This document shows positions 1 through 6,613 of a DNA stretch of 22,880 bases, piece by piece (the stretch's first letter is position 1; the number at the start of each line of letters is the position of its first letter). Where the stretch lies: the IMG/VR virus record IMGVR_UViG_3300005613_000028, positions 64,001 to 86,880 of that record; one strand, written 5' to 3'. This DNA comes from a virus. The notes under the pieces were generated by a model. The model ran no database searches and was not told the origin of the DNA. It was given only the letters and a program-made list of their open reading frames with translations. A program made the position numbers and the translations under genes.

Positions 1-324
1 TTTAAATTTATGTTTATTATTTTCTGAGGAGGTAGCCCATTCTAAATTTGATACATGATTATTTTCTTTATTCCCATCTTTATGATTTACTTGAGGTTTA
101 TATTTTGGATTTTTAATAAAATAAGAAGCTACTAATCTACTTATTGAAAAATGTTTCATTTTATTATTTTTATATAAATTAACTCTATAATATCCAAAAT
201 TCTCTTTAATTGGTTTCAAAATTTTTTCATATTTGCGATTTTTACGAGGCATACTTTTTACTCTTCCAAAATTACTAACTTTATAATTTGGATAGTTTTT
301 AACTGTTTTCCAAATTTCACTCAT
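1..324 (-). CDS. HNH homing endonuclease with NUMOD4 motif (3' end outside window)
   Basis: Predicted free-standing homing endonuclease that would cut a specific DNA site and promote its own spread. The 108 visible residues start with a NUMOD4-like DNA-binding motif (W5 followed by YKVSNFGRVKS at 14-24). They continue with an HNH_3-type core: RLVASYF at 63-69, then QVNHKDGNKENNHVSNLEW at 78-96, where H81 is the expected catalytic histidine. The reading frame is still open at base 1, so the C-terminus is missing. The start is supported by GGAGG seven bases upstream, inside the end of the neighbouring gene, which it overlaps by 8 bases. Such genes are common passengers in phage genomes. The family call is firm; the target site is unknown. 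Confidence 0.9.
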   Translation of the reverse strand, partial: MSEIWKTVKNYPNYKVSNFGRVKSMPRKNRKYEKILKPIKENFGYYRVNLYKNNKMKHFSISRLVASYFIKNPKYKPQVNHKDGNKENNHVSNLEWATSSENNKHKFK

Positions 325-544
325 TATTTTTCCTCCATATTTTTAAGAATTTCTTTTTTAATTCGTTCATAAGAATTTCAACGTGAATTAATCTTTCTAA
401 ACACCATCTATCACTACAATATTCTAATCTGTCTGCAACAAAATAAGAAAGTTCATAAATATAATCCTCATCAGATGTGCGATTTCTTATTTCTTTAATA
501 TCTTTTTCTGCAACTTTTACCCAATGTCTTAGCTCATAACTCAT
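317..544 (-). CDS. Small charged protein of unknown function
   Basis: A 75-residue protein I do not recognise. It is predicted to be mostly helical and has a very basic C-terminus (KKKFLKIWRKNN). There is no signal peptide, membrane segment or metal motif apart from two isolated cysteines. The start has a clear GGAGG site and lies on the recombinase stop as an ATGA overlap, so the two are probably translationally coupled. Its own end overlaps the homing endonuclease start. Position next to the integrase could suggest an excisionase-like partner (small and basic at one end), but no winged-helix signature is visible and this is only a guess. Confidence 0.75.
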   Translation of the reverse strand: MSYELRHWVKVAEKDIKEIRNRTSDEDYIYELSYFVADRLEYCSDRWCLERLIHVEILMNELKKKFLKIWRKNNE

Positions 545-1353
545 TTTTTCCTCCGTTTCTTTAATACATCTTTAATAATTTCCATCGCTTCTGAATTTGT
601 AATCTTAGAATATAAAATGATTGTTTGAATATCTTTATGCCCCATAATTTTTTGTACTACATGATAATTATTATTAGTATGTTTTAACCAAAAATGGCAA
701 GCTGAATGTCTAAAAGTATGAGGATGTAAAGAAAAATCATATCCTAATTGTTTACCAATTCTATATAAACATTGTCTAACTGAAGCTGAGTTAGTGTTAA
801 AAGCATTTATATCTTCTCTATCTACTAAATAATAAACTTTTAAAAGTGTAACTGTTTCTTTTGTAATAGGACAAACTCTTGATTCTTTTCCTTTTGATTC
901 TTTTACAAAAACTGTCAACTCGTCAAACTTAATATCTTTTCTTTTTAATCTCATAACTTCTTCTATCCTTAATCCAGAATAAAACATCAAACTACATAGT
1001 GCTTTATATTTATCTGGTTCACTAACCATCCAGTGCATTTTTTCAATCATTTCTTCTAACTGTTCTTCTTTAATATAAGGTCTCAATTCTTTATTAGGAA
1101 TTTTATTTTTAGGAAATTCTATGTCTGATTTAATAAATCTTCCATATTTAATAAAAGCATTTCTATATCCATTGAAAGTAGATTTTGCTAAGTTTTTTTC
1201 AAGAACAGAGATTAAAAATGCGTCTATATTTTCTTGATTAAATTCTTCATATTGTTGAAAGAAAGTAGTTAATCTTTCCATATAGACAGATATAGTGTTC
1301 TTCGATAAGTCACAAAGGAGTAGCCAGTTTTTAAATTTTGTTAAATCGTTCAT
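541..1353 (-). CDS. int: Tyrosine recombinase / phage integrase
   Basis: Site-specific recombinase of the lambda-integrase/XerD superfamily; it would integrate or excise the element, or resolve dimers, through a 3'-phosphotyrosyl intermediate. The 270 residues have a SAM-like core-binding N-domain (about 1-90) and a complete catalytic domain. Visible catalytic residues are R129 (GLRIEE), K154 in the beta-hairpin (SKGKESR), H212 and R215 (HPHTFRHS), H239 (MGHKDI) and nucleophile Y248 (LYSKI). The start has a GGAG site and overlaps the stop of the zinc-finger gene upstream (ATGA). Length and motifs are typical of short phage or Xer-type integrases. It implies a temperate phage or integrated element, but no attachment site could be located because the downstream side leaves the window. 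Confidence 0.95.
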   Translation of the reverse strand: MNDLTKFKNWLLLCDLSKNTISVYMERLTTFFQQYEEFNQENIDAFLISVLEKNLAKSTFNGYRNAFIKYGRFIKSDIEFPKNKIPNKELRPYIKEEQLEEMIEKMHWMVSEPDKYKALCSLMFYSGLRIEEVMRLKRKDIKFDELTVFVKESKGKESRVCPITKETVTLLKVYYLVDREDINAFNTNSASVRQCLYRIGKQLGYDFSLHPHTFRHSACHFWLKHTNNNYHVVQKIMGHKDIQTIILYSKITNSEAMEIIKDVLKKRRKK

Positions 1354-1517
1354 TTCTTTTCTCCATATTTATGAGTATAAATATCCCCATTCGTATACTG
1401 AATTTCACAATACTCTTTATTTTTTTTATGTTTAGCTCTATGACGAGCAATACCTAAATAATGGAAGGCTTTTTTACAAGTATAACAATAACAATTTTTT
1501 AACCTAGTAACTTTCAT
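1350..1517 (-). CDS. C2H2-like zinc finger mini-protein
   Basis: A 55-residue protein beginning MKVTRLKNCYCYTCKKAF. It has one C-x2-C-x11-H-x3-H unit (C13, C16, H28, H32) with the usual aromatic residue four positions after the second cysteine, followed by a basic KKNK stretch. This resembles small phage zinc-finger proteins containing HYLGIARHRAxH. The fold probably binds zinc and may bind nucleic acid. It overlaps the integrase start by ATGA on one side and the stop of the next upstream gene on the other, and has an AGAGGGG ribosome site. The loop is one residue shorter than a classical C2H2 finger. Confidence 0.8.
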   Translation of the reverse strand: MKVTRLKNCYCYTCKKAFHYLGIARHRAKHKKNKEYCEIQYTNGDIYTHKYGEKK

Positions 1518-1714
1518 ATTTTAATACCCCTCTTTGTTGCTCTATTTAAAATTTCATATCCCATTAATACTGTGTCAAAAAAATCATCCTCTACTACTTT
1601 AAAATTCTTACTTAAATATGTAATCTTGATCTGTTTTGTTTTCACTCTTTGCCTTAAAGCAAGATTGTATAACTTAGATTTTCTTAATGTATTTAATCTT
1701 TCTTCAGAATTCAT
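1514..1714 (-). CDS. Small basic protein of unknown function
   Basis: A 66-residue, lysine- and arginine-rich protein that I do not recognise. No membrane segment or metal motif is visible. The start has a good AAGGAG site seven bases upstream and lies inside the last codons of the RuvB-like gene (11-base overlap); its stop overlaps the zinc-finger start (ATGA). It is therefore part of one coupled string with the helicase, zinc finger and recombinase. The basic character and company suggest a nucleic-acid-related role, but nothing in the sequence proves it. Confidence 0.75.
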   Translation of the reverse strand: MNSEERLNTLRKSKLYNLALRQRVKTKQIKITYLSKNFKVVEDDFFDTVLMGYEILNRATKRGIKI

Positions 1715-2747
1715 TTAATACTCCTTTCAAAAATATTTCACCTTTAATAGTTAATTTTCTTTTATTAGAAACAGTAATTAATTCTTTGAACATTAAATAA
1801 GGTTCAATTTCAAATTCATAAGTTTTAGGTTCTACTCTTAAGAATTTAGCAAGGGTATTTTTACCAGCCCCATCAACATCTTTAATATATTTTAAAACTT
1901 GAATATCCCTGTAAGTTAAGCCCTCTTTAATAATGCTATTGCTATCTTTTACTTTTTTCCAATTTCTAGTATAAATATATTCTCTTAATAATGATAATCC
2001 TATTCTTGGAGTAAATTTACAATTTTCTGCAATTTGATAAAGTATATCTGTATTTACATTTTCTCCAGAATATTGTTTATCTATGAATTGCTTTACAATT
2101 TGTATTAATTCTTCTGTTTTATAATTTTCTAAATCAATAGGAAGAAACCTTTGAATTAAAGCAGATAAATTTTCGGATATATTTCCTTTATGAGTAGTAG
2201 CAAAGATGGTTACAAAAGGTTTAATTGATTTTCCAGAAATCTTCCATTCTTCAAGTATGGGTAGAAAAAATGTCCCAATTTTATTACTAATTCTGTGAGC
2301 CTCGTCGAGAAAAAGGATTCCACTATTACATTCTATAATTTTGTCTACGAGCTGTTGCTCTGATTTGATTTCTCCTGCGGTAGCACAAACAAATTTTTTC
2401 CCTAAAAGATTAGCAGTAATATTAGCAAACACCGTTTTTCCGCATCCGCTAGGAGCAGAAATAAAAAGATGAGGAAATGGGTCATTAAATTTCTTACAAC
2501 CATCAATATAACATTGTACTCTTTCTTTCGCTTTAATCTGTCCAATATATTCCTCAAAAGATGTAGGTCGGAACAATCCTTCATTCTTATTTTCTTCTAC
2601 ATTAGATAAATCTAAGATTTCAGGTTTAATAACCACTTCCATTGGATTATTCTTTTCCTCTGGAATATAGTTAGGTTTATTATTTTCAATAGCTTTTTTT
2701 AAATCTGGTTTATCTTTTAAGTAATCTTCCATGAAGTCTGTTAGCAT
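1704..2747 (-). CDS. ruvB-like: RuvB-like AAA+ Holliday-junction branch-migration ATPase
   Basis: An AAA+ motor related to RuvB, which drives branch migration of Holliday junctions. In the 347-residue product the N-domain has a RuvB-like entry (LFRPTSFEEYIGQIKAK). Then come Walker A (APSGCGKT, about 98-105), Walker B (LFLDEAH, about 145-151), sensor 1 (FATT), a candidate arginine finger (QRF, about 200) and sensor 2 (TPRIGLSLLRE). The C-terminus is a RuvB-type winged helix (GLTYRDIQVLKYI, EPYLM, TIKG). I chose the ATG at 2747 because AAGGAG lies five bases upstream; an in-frame ATG at 2774 has no ribosome site. No RuvA or RuvC partner is seen here. Likely used in phage recombination or replication. 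Confidence 0.92.
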   Translation of the reverse strand: MLTDFMEDYLKDKPDLKKAIENNKPNYIPEEKNNPMEVVIKPEILDLSNVEENKNEGLFRPTSFEEYIGQIKAKERVQCYIDGCKKFNDPFPHLFISAPSGCGKTVFANITANLLGKKFVCATAGEIKSEQQLVDKIIECNSGILFLDEAHRISNKIGTFFLPILEEWKISGKSIKPFVTIFATTHKGNISENLSALIQRFLPIDLENYKTEELIQIVKQFIDKQYSGENVNTDILYQIAENCKFTPRIGLSLLREYIYTRNWKKVKDSNSIIKEGLTYRDIQVLKYIKDVDGAGKNTLAKFLRVEPKTYEFEIEPYLMFKELITVSNKRKLTIKGEIFLKGVLNEF

Positions 2748-2863
2748 AGTATCTCCTTCTTTATTCCCATCCATGAGAAATTTCTATTCTAAAACAAAAT
2801 TTTCTTTTTAAAATAAATATAGAGCATCTGAAAATTCCTAATCTAAAATATTTGTAATATTGC

Positions 2864-3025
2864 TTAGATTTCATAATTTATATTTTCCTCAATAATAATT
2901 CTTTCCTCTATATCTGGTTGTAAATAAATTCTTTCCTCATTTGCTTTTTGATAACTCTTAAATTCTAAAGGTTTATCCACATCTTTAATTACACAATTAG
3001 ATTCCACTAATTTTAAATAATACAT
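2864..3025 (-). CDS. Small hypothetical protein
   Basis: A 53-residue protein starting MYYLKLVESN and ending in an acidic, isoleucine-rich tail; not recognised. The start at 3025 is preceded by AAGGAG six bases upstream. A longer reading frame to 3082 would run deep into the next gene and has no ribosome site. The gene follows the hexapeptide-repeat gene by one base, so it is probably co-transcribed with it. About 115 bases without a convincing gene, promoter or terminator separate it from the helicase gene downstream. Confidence 0.7.
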   Translation of the reverse strand: MYYLKLVESNCVIKDVDKPLEFKSYQKANEERIYLQPDIEERIIIEENINYEI

Positions 3026-3026
3026 A

Positions 3027-3638
3027 TTATTCTCCTTTAATTTCTTCAATAACTTTAATTTTCTTACATCTAATTTTACCATCTAAACAAGTAATAATAT
3101 CTTTTACATTTACTTCACAAGCAATTAAAGTATTTCCTTTAGTCCAATAAAAAGGTGTAGAAACATGGATGCCAGATGAACAAGAATTATTGATATTAGT
3201 ATCAGGATTTTTTACTTTTGCAATTTTTCCATCCTCATAGATAAAGTTTTCATCATAGCAAGAAGTATATTTACCTTTGGATATTTTATTTACTCTTTTA
3301 TAAAAAATATATTTGTTTCTAATTGGATATATATTTAATGTTTTAGCAATATATTGCTTAATATCATTTTTCATTGATTTTTCTAATTTAGCATTTTGTA
3401 CTACTGACGCCCTATAACCTACTGACGCCCCATTACCTACTGACGCCCAATTACCTACTGACGCCCCATCACCTACTGACGCCCCATTACTAATTTTAAT
3501 GCCCATTTTTAATTTTGCTTCTAAAGAAATTGTAATATTTCTTTTCTTAAATTCTTTTTGTAAAGATTTTAATGTTCCTTCATGTAATTCCCATTCAAAA
3601 GTTGTTAAATTTTTTAAATAAACTTTTAATTTTGTCAT
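3027..3638 (-). CDS. Hexapeptide-repeat protein with DUF5758-like C-terminal domain
   Basis: A 203-residue protein in three parts. Residues 1-48 are a basic N-region. Residues about 49-79 are five hexapeptides of the form ASVGxG, matching the [LIV]-G-x-x-[STAV]-x rule for left-handed beta-helix coils. Residues about 100-203 form a compact domain with SCYDENFIYEDGKIAKVKNP, then NSCSSGIHVSTPFYW, then CLDGKIRCKKIKVIEE. This last part resembles a family seen in phage and giant-virus proteins next to pentapeptide repeats (DUF5758-like). That assignment is from memory of the pattern and uncertain; the function is unknown. The repeat DNA is far richer in GC than its surroundings. The start has a good AGGAG site. 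Confidence 0.8.
   Translation of the reverse strand: MTKLKVYLKNLTTFEWELHEGTLKSLQKEFKKRNITISLEAKLKMGIKISNGASVGDGASVGNWASVGNGASVGYRASVVQNAKLEKSMKNDIKQYIAKTLNIYPIRNKYIFYKRVNKISKGKYTSCYDENFIYEDGKIAKVKNPDTNINNSCSSGIHVSTPFYWTKGNTLIACEVNVKDIITCLDGKIRCKKIKVIEEIKGE
3403..3492 (-). repeat. Five-copy 18-bp GC-rich minisatellite
   Basis: Five head-to-tail 18-bp units at 3403, 3421, 3439, 3457 and 3475. Each begins ACTGACGCCC on the plus strand and varies in the next five bases. They encode the ASVGxG hexapeptides of the surrounding gene. Copy number is a multiple of six residues, so gain or loss of units keeps the frame. Confidence 0.95.
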
Positions 3639-3650
3639 TTTTTCTCCTTT

Positions 3651-3812
3651 TTAAAAATTAATAATCTCCCTCTCCTTAATATTCTCTTTATTAATGATAA
3701 TTGCTTTCTTAATATTACTTTGTTTTAAAATCCATTCTTCGCATTGGGCTTTTGTTTCAAAGTTTTTAGCAATTAAATTTCCATCTTTTAAAGTAATACC
3801 TACACGATACAT
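3651..3812 (-). CDS. Small hypothetical protein
   Basis: A 53-residue protein starting MYRVGITLKDGNLIAKNF. It looks like a small alpha/beta fold (two strands, a helix with the sequence KAQCEEWILK, then a strand AIIINKEN). Not recognised by name; proteins of this plan are common as accessory phage proteins. The start is well supported by AGGAGG seven bases upstream, directly after the hydrolase gene. The stop lies 12 bases before the next gene's start. Confidence 0.75.
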   Translation of the reverse strand: MYRVGITLKDGNLIAKNFETKAQCEEWILKQSNIKKAIIINKENIKEREIINF

Positions 3813-3823
3813 TTTATCCTCCT

Positions 3824-4252
3824 TTATTTATAAAATAGGTGATTTTTTATTTTAATTGTAAACTTTAAATGCCAACTTCTTTTTTTCTCTCCAATTCTTC
3901 TAAAATATAATGCTCCATTTGTAATATCATCAAACTCTAAAATATTCTCTGCTAAATAATCACAATAATCTTTTCCCTGATTATATAACTCCTCTCTATT
4001 CTCTGCTGTATATCCATAAAATTGATTTTTTTGTGTAACAATTTCATAAGGAGTTTTATTCCATTTAATACTTCTGTTTTTAACTACATTTGAGATAGCA
4101 TAAAGTCCGACAAATCCTTCTCCAACCCCTTCCGCACATATTACAGAAGCAACAACCTCTTTAGGAGTATAAAATCTCTCTGCCTCTGCTCTAATAGGAA
4201 GTATAACACATATTAACCCAAAAATCAAGGGCAACACTAAATATTTTTTCAT
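3824..4252 (-). CDS. Secreted SleB/CwlJ-type cell-wall hydrolase
   Basis: Predicted peptidoglycan hydrolase of the Hydrolase_2 (SleB/CwlJ) family, which cleaves the glycan strand as a lytic transglycosylase. The 142 residues start with a Sec-type signal peptide: MKK, a hydrophobic core at 4-20, and a likely cut after AEA at 24. The mature domain has SVICAEGVGEG (36-46, with E41 the expected catalytic glutamate), YAISNVVKNR, QFYGYTA, GALYFRR and a terminal NHLFYK. The domain is complete but minimal and lacks an extra wall-binding part. The start overlaps the stop of a 35-residue coiled-coil gene (ATGA). A signal peptide on a phage lysin suggests export without a classical holin. The hydrolase call is firm; a role in lysis is inferred. 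Confidence 0.9.
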   Translation of the reverse strand: MKKYLVLPLIFGLICVILPIRAEAERFYTPKEVVASVICAEGVGEGFVGLYAISNVVKNRSIKWNKTPYEIVTQKNQFYGYTAENREELYNQGKDYCDYLAENILEFDDITNGALYFRRIGEKKRSWHLKFTIKIKNHLFYK

Positions 4253-4356
4253 TTTATTTTCTCCAATTTTTTCTTTAACCTTTTAATTTCATCTTCTTTA
4301 ATATTAATTAACTTTTTAATTTCTCTTATTAATAACTCTCTTGTATTACTATCCAT
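4249..4356 (-). CDS. 35-residue coiled-coil peptide
   Basis: A short gene starting MDSNTRELLIREIKKLIN, almost entirely one amphipathic, lysine-rich helix with heptad-like spacing. There is no hydrophobic membrane segment, so it is not a holin by sequence. It overlaps the hydrolase start (ATGA) and the end of the upstream coiled-coil gene by 8 bases. The AGAGG ribosome site is moderate. Translational coupling to the hydrolase suggests a helper or spacer role; function unknown. Confidence 0.6.
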   Translation of the reverse strand: MDSNTRELLIREIKKLINIKEDEIKRLKKKLEKIK

Positions 4357-4534
4357 TGACAACCTCTTTCCTCGCCTCATTATATTCATCTAAAAGTTTA
4401 TCTATCATTAAATCCACTTTCTTTATTTGTGCTTTAAAACTTTCCTTCTGTACTAAATTAAAAGTATTTTTAACTTGATTTTCAAAACTTTCTCTACGGA
4501 CAGCAAGGATTTTAAATTCTTCTTCTAAGGTCAT
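4349..4534 (-). CDS. Small coiled-coil protein
   Basis: A 61-residue, highly charged, probably all-helical protein with leucines and isoleucines spaced for a coiled coil (KKVDLMIDKLLDEYNEARK). No metal, nucleotide or membrane motif. The start has GGGAG six bases upstream. It sits between a one-helix membrane peptide and the 35-residue peptide, in line with the secreted hydrolase, and all may belong to one lysis-related or envelope-related group. Not recognised. Confidence 0.7.
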   Translation of the reverse strand: MTLEEEFKILAVRRESFENQVKNTFNLVQKESFKAQIKKVDLMIDKLLDEYNEARKEVVNG

Positions 4535-4543
4535 AATCTCCCC

Positions 4544-4636
4544 TTATCTTATAAATTCCCAAAGAAAACTTAGGAATATTGTTAAATAAAAGATACAAGC
4601 TAAAATTATAATTGTATTTCTAGCGTTTAGATACAT
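4544..4636 (-). CDS. 30-residue single-span membrane peptide
   Basis: The reading frame starts MYLNARNTIIILACIFYLTI and is dominated by one hydrophobic helix of about 19 residues (9-27) with a short basic N-terminal segment (NAR). This is the composition of small phage membrane peptides, including pinholin-sized ones. It overlaps the gene upstream by 10 bases, as genuine genes here do. No clear Shine-Dalgarno site precedes the ATG, so translation is uncertain. Its position two genes from a secreted cell-wall hydrolase makes it a possible holin-like partner, which is inference only. Confidence 0.4.
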   Translation of the reverse strand: MYLNARNTIIILACIFYLTIFLSFLWEFIR

Positions 4637-5043
4637 TTATTTTTAGTTATCCATACATAAGGTAAATTTATATGTTCTTTCCAACCAAATTGAGAATAAT
4701 ATTCAAAATTTTTTCTTAATAAATTACTTCTATGACTTGCGTGGAATTTTTCATTACCAAACCATAAAGGCAAATTTTCTTCTATTGTCATTAAAATAGG
4801 CATTGTGTTTTTATATCCTCTTTTAATCCATTCCCAAATACATTCATTATGATATTTTGCTAAAGAATGAGGATTATTTTTCCACATTAAAACAATAGGA
4901 TGATTTCTCCAAGCATTACTTTTAGCTTGTCCAGTAATTATATTATATATCTGTTTAGCTTCTACTCTTTGTTTTCCTAATCTTCGATAGTCTAAACATT
5001 GAACAGATTTTTTAAAATCAGGTATAGGAAGAAATGTCTGCAA
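4627..5043 (-). CDS. Conserved MQTFLPxPDF-type protein, probably DNA-repair or nucleic-acid related
   Basis: A 138-residue protein of a family widespread in phages and bacteria. Conserved landmarks are the N-terminus QTFLPIPDFKKS, CLDYRRLGKQRVEAKQI, WRNHPIVLMW, EWIKRGYKNT, FHASHRSNLLRK and LPYVWI. Members are annotated either as MSMEG_6728-family proteins or as pyrimidine-dimer glycosylase-like; I cannot decide, and no catalytic residue is proven. I set the start at a TTG codon: CAGGAG lies six bases upstream, and translation from it gives exactly the conserved MQTFLP beginning. An ATG seven codons earlier (at 5064) has no ribosome site. The upstream gene's stop overlaps the ribosome site, so the two are coupled. 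Confidence 0.85.
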   Translation of the reverse strand: MQTFLPIPDFKKSVQCLDYRRLGKQRVEAKQIYNIITGQAKSNAWRNHPIVLMWKNNPHSLAKYHNECIWEWIKRGYKNTMPILMTIEENLPLWFGNEKFHASHRSNLLRKNFEYYSQFGWKEHINLPYVWITKNKCI

Positions 5044-5044
5044 T

Positions 5045-5251
5045 TTATTCTCCTGTGTACTCATAAACTTCTGTCATATAATTTGTCAAAGCATCATATA
5101 ACCAATGTTTTTCTTGTTCGTTTTTATGTGTAGCATATAAAATAAAATTACTTATCTCAAGCCAAACTTTTTCTCTTTCTACACATTCAGAAGAACAATA
5201 TCCATTTACATTTTCCCCTAAAATTTCCATTTGACAATGTTTACATATCAT
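5045..5251 (-). CDS. Small zinc-binding protein
   Basis: A 68-residue protein with an N-terminal treble-clef or zinc-ribbon-like site: C3-x2-C6 and C19-x3-C23 (MICKHCQMEI, then GYCSSECVE). An acidic helical C-terminus ending YEYTGE follows. The start has AAGGAAG upstream and overlaps the stop of the next gene (ATGA). Its last codons carry the ribosome site of the TTG-started gene downstream. Zinc binding is likely; the role is unknown. Confidence 0.8.
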   Translation of the reverse strand: MICKHCQMEILGENVNGYCSSECVEREKVWLEISNFILYATHKNEQEKHWLYDALTNYMTEVYEYTGE

Positions 5252-5406
5252 TTTATTCTTCCTTTCTTATTTAACACAAATTTAATTTCTTCTATTCTAT
5301 TTTCTATTCGCCCAAAATCTTTACTTTCCATATCTTCTAAACATAATTCTAATTGTTGTTCTAATTTATCTATTCTATCTTGTAATTGATAATGTAAAAT
5401 ATCCAT
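5248..5406 (-). CDS. 52-residue coiled-coil protein
   Basis: A protein starting MDILHYQLQDRIDKLEQQLE with regular leucine/isoleucine spacing over its whole length, so a long coiled coil or helical hairpin. Highly charged, with no membrane or metal motif. It is preceded by AAAGGA and overlaps the zinc-protein start (ATGA), which supports a real coupled gene. Not recognised. Confidence 0.7.
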   Translation of the reverse strand: MDILHYQLQDRIDKLEQQLELCLEDMESKDFGRIENRIEEIKFVLNKKGRIK

Positions 5407-5420
5407 AATCTTTTCCTTTC

Positions 5421-5594
5421 TTATTTAACTTGTTCAATTTCAAATGCTCTTATTCTTTTAAACCTTCCAGTAATATTAATAGCAGAGTCTAAAATTAAAC
5501 TAACTTTTCTTTCTAATAATTCTAAAGCTTCTTTTGAAATTTGCTTGTTGTTTTGTTTAGCATAAAGTTTAACTTGTTTGACATTCAGTAGCAT
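5421..5594 (-). CDS. Possible histone-fold small protein
   Basis: A 57-residue protein: a first helix (VKQVKLYAKQNN), a KQIS turn, one long helix (about 20-41, KEALELLERKVSLILDSAIN), then GRFKRIRAFEIEQ. This helix / S-turn / long helix / basic R-x-R turn / short helix order matches the layout of archaeal histone-fold monomers, where the last loop is typically GRKTIKAEDI. Histone-fold proteins pair and bind or wrap DNA. Identity is only at the pattern level, so this is a hypothesis; a generic helical phage protein is the alternative. AGAGGAT precedes the ATG. Gaps to both neighbours are about 15 bases. Confidence 0.7.
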   Translation of the reverse strand: MLLNVKQVKLYAKQNNKQISKEALELLERKVSLILDSAINITGRFKRIRAFEIEQVK

Positions 5595-5609
5595 TTTATT
5601 ATCCTCTTT

Positions 5610-5801
5610 TTAATCAATTAAAATAAAGCTATTAGTTAAAATTAAATCCTCATTATTAATACAATCTTGAAAATAATCAAGGCTATAAACTGAGCCTTGT
5701 TCTTCAGCTTTCTCTTTAATAACTCCATAGTCTCCTACTTGTTCATAACCCCTAAAATCAAAATTCCAATCACAATTAATTACATATACTTTCTTCTCCA
5801 T
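5610..5801 (-). CDS. Small acidic hypothetical protein
   Basis: A 63-residue acidic protein (MEKKVYVINCDWNFDFRGYE at the start, ending SFILID). Probably alpha/beta with an N-terminal strand; not recognised. A strong GGAGG site lies eight bases before the ATG. Its start overlaps the stop of the gene upstream by one base. Confidence 0.75.
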   Translation of the reverse strand: MEKKVYVINCDWNFDFRGYEQVGDYGVIKEKAEEQGSVYSLDYFQDCINNEDLILTNSFILID

Positions 5802-5974
5802 TATAATTCCTCCTTCAGCTTTTTATTTAATTTCTCTAATGCTTTAAAATATAAATCTCTCTCTTGAAATCTCTCAAAAGCATTACTAATTAATTCTATA
5901 TCTTTATAAATTAATTCCTCTCCATATTCTATTAGATTAATCATCATATTGCTTAATGGATCAAATTTATTCAT
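5801..5974 (-). CDS. Small helical hypothetical protein
   Basis: A 57-residue protein, mostly helical, starting MNKFDPLSNMMINLIEYGEE and ending in a lysine/glutamate-rich helix. Not recognised. A GTG three codons upstream is possible, but AAGGAG would then touch the start codon. From the ATG at 5974 the spacing is eight bases, so I prefer that start. It overlaps the next gene by one base. Confidence 0.72.
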   Translation of the reverse strand: MNKFDPLSNMMINLIEYGEELIYKDIELISNAFERFQERDLYFKALEKLNKKLKEEL

Positions 5975-5991
5975 TTTAGACACTCCTTGCT

Positions 5992-6163
5992 TTATTTTTT
6001 TAATACAGCTTGAATAATATTTTTGATATATCTAAATTCTTTTAAAGTACATTCTGATTTTACAGTAGTGTAATGAATATTTTTATATCTTTAATTAAAA
6101 ATGCCTACAATCTATTTGAATACAAAGTCTACCTTGCTTTTCATAAAAATTAAACTTTTTCAT
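5992..6163 (-). pseudogene. Frameshifted small phage gene
   Basis: A strong AGGAGG site and an ATG overlapping the upstream stop (TAATG) open a frame of only 22 codons (MKKFNFYEKQGRLCIQID, stop at 6095). Downstream, another frame without a start codon reads HYTTVKSECTLKEFRYIKNI and ends at 5992. Joined, the two halves look like one small protein of about 50 residues. The break lies in the AT-rich bases about 6065-6100. Likely a real gene broken by a small indel or insertion, or a sequencing error. Confidence 0.5.
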
Positions 6164-6546
6164 TATATAACCTCCTCATTATAAGGACAGCCATCACAGG
6201 CATATCCTATATTACAAATTGTTTTATTTTCTTCTGCATTGGGGCAAATACTATCTTCTTCTGTAAATAATCTATTTTTATTTTCATCTGTAACTGTAAA
6301 TATTTGATTATCGCCACATACATATTCGTTAGTTTTAATTTTGGCTTTTGTTATATCGTAAGCTTCAAAAGTATCAAAACATTCAACCTCAATCCACCCT
6401 TCTTCATCTGTGTTCGTATGTTTAGAATTAGGTAAACTATCAAGAATATTTTTAATTCCATTTTCATACATTTCATTTTCACTTATATTATCATCTATCC
6501 AATTATAGGGATTATGCCATTCAATCCAATGTATTTGAAATTTCAT
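6163..6546 (-). CDS. Acidic hypothetical protein with C-terminal cysteine cluster
   Basis: A 127-residue acidic protein, tryptophan-rich at the N-terminus (FQIHWIEWHNPYNWIDD) and with cysteines grouped at the C-terminus (SICPNAEENKTICNIGYACDGCPY), probably a metal site. The middle has an EVECFDTFEAYDITKAK segment that looks like a small alpha/beta unit. Not recognised. AAAGGAG precedes the start, and the stop overlaps the broken gene downstream. Confidence 0.78.
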   Translation of the reverse strand: MKFQIHWIEWHNPYNWIDDNISENEMYENGIKNILDSLPNSKHTNTDEEGWIEVECFDTFEAYDITKAKIKTNEYVCGDNQIFTVTDENKNRLFTEEDSICPNAEENKTICNIGYACDGCPYNEEVI

Positions 6547-6613
6547 TTTTTATTTCTCCTTTTTAAATTAATAATCCTGATTGTAATACTTTGTTATTTT
6601 TAACTATTCTTGT

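Noticed and set aside
2402-2584. Leftward 60-codon frame
   Set aside because: Fully inside the RuvB-like gene in another frame, with no start signal.
2748-2774. Longer N-terminus of the RuvB-like protein from ATG 2774
   Set aside because: No ribosome site there, while AAGGAG is ideally placed for the ATG at 2747.
3403-3492. CRISPR array
   Set aside because: Units are contiguous without unique spacers and encode protein repeats in frame.
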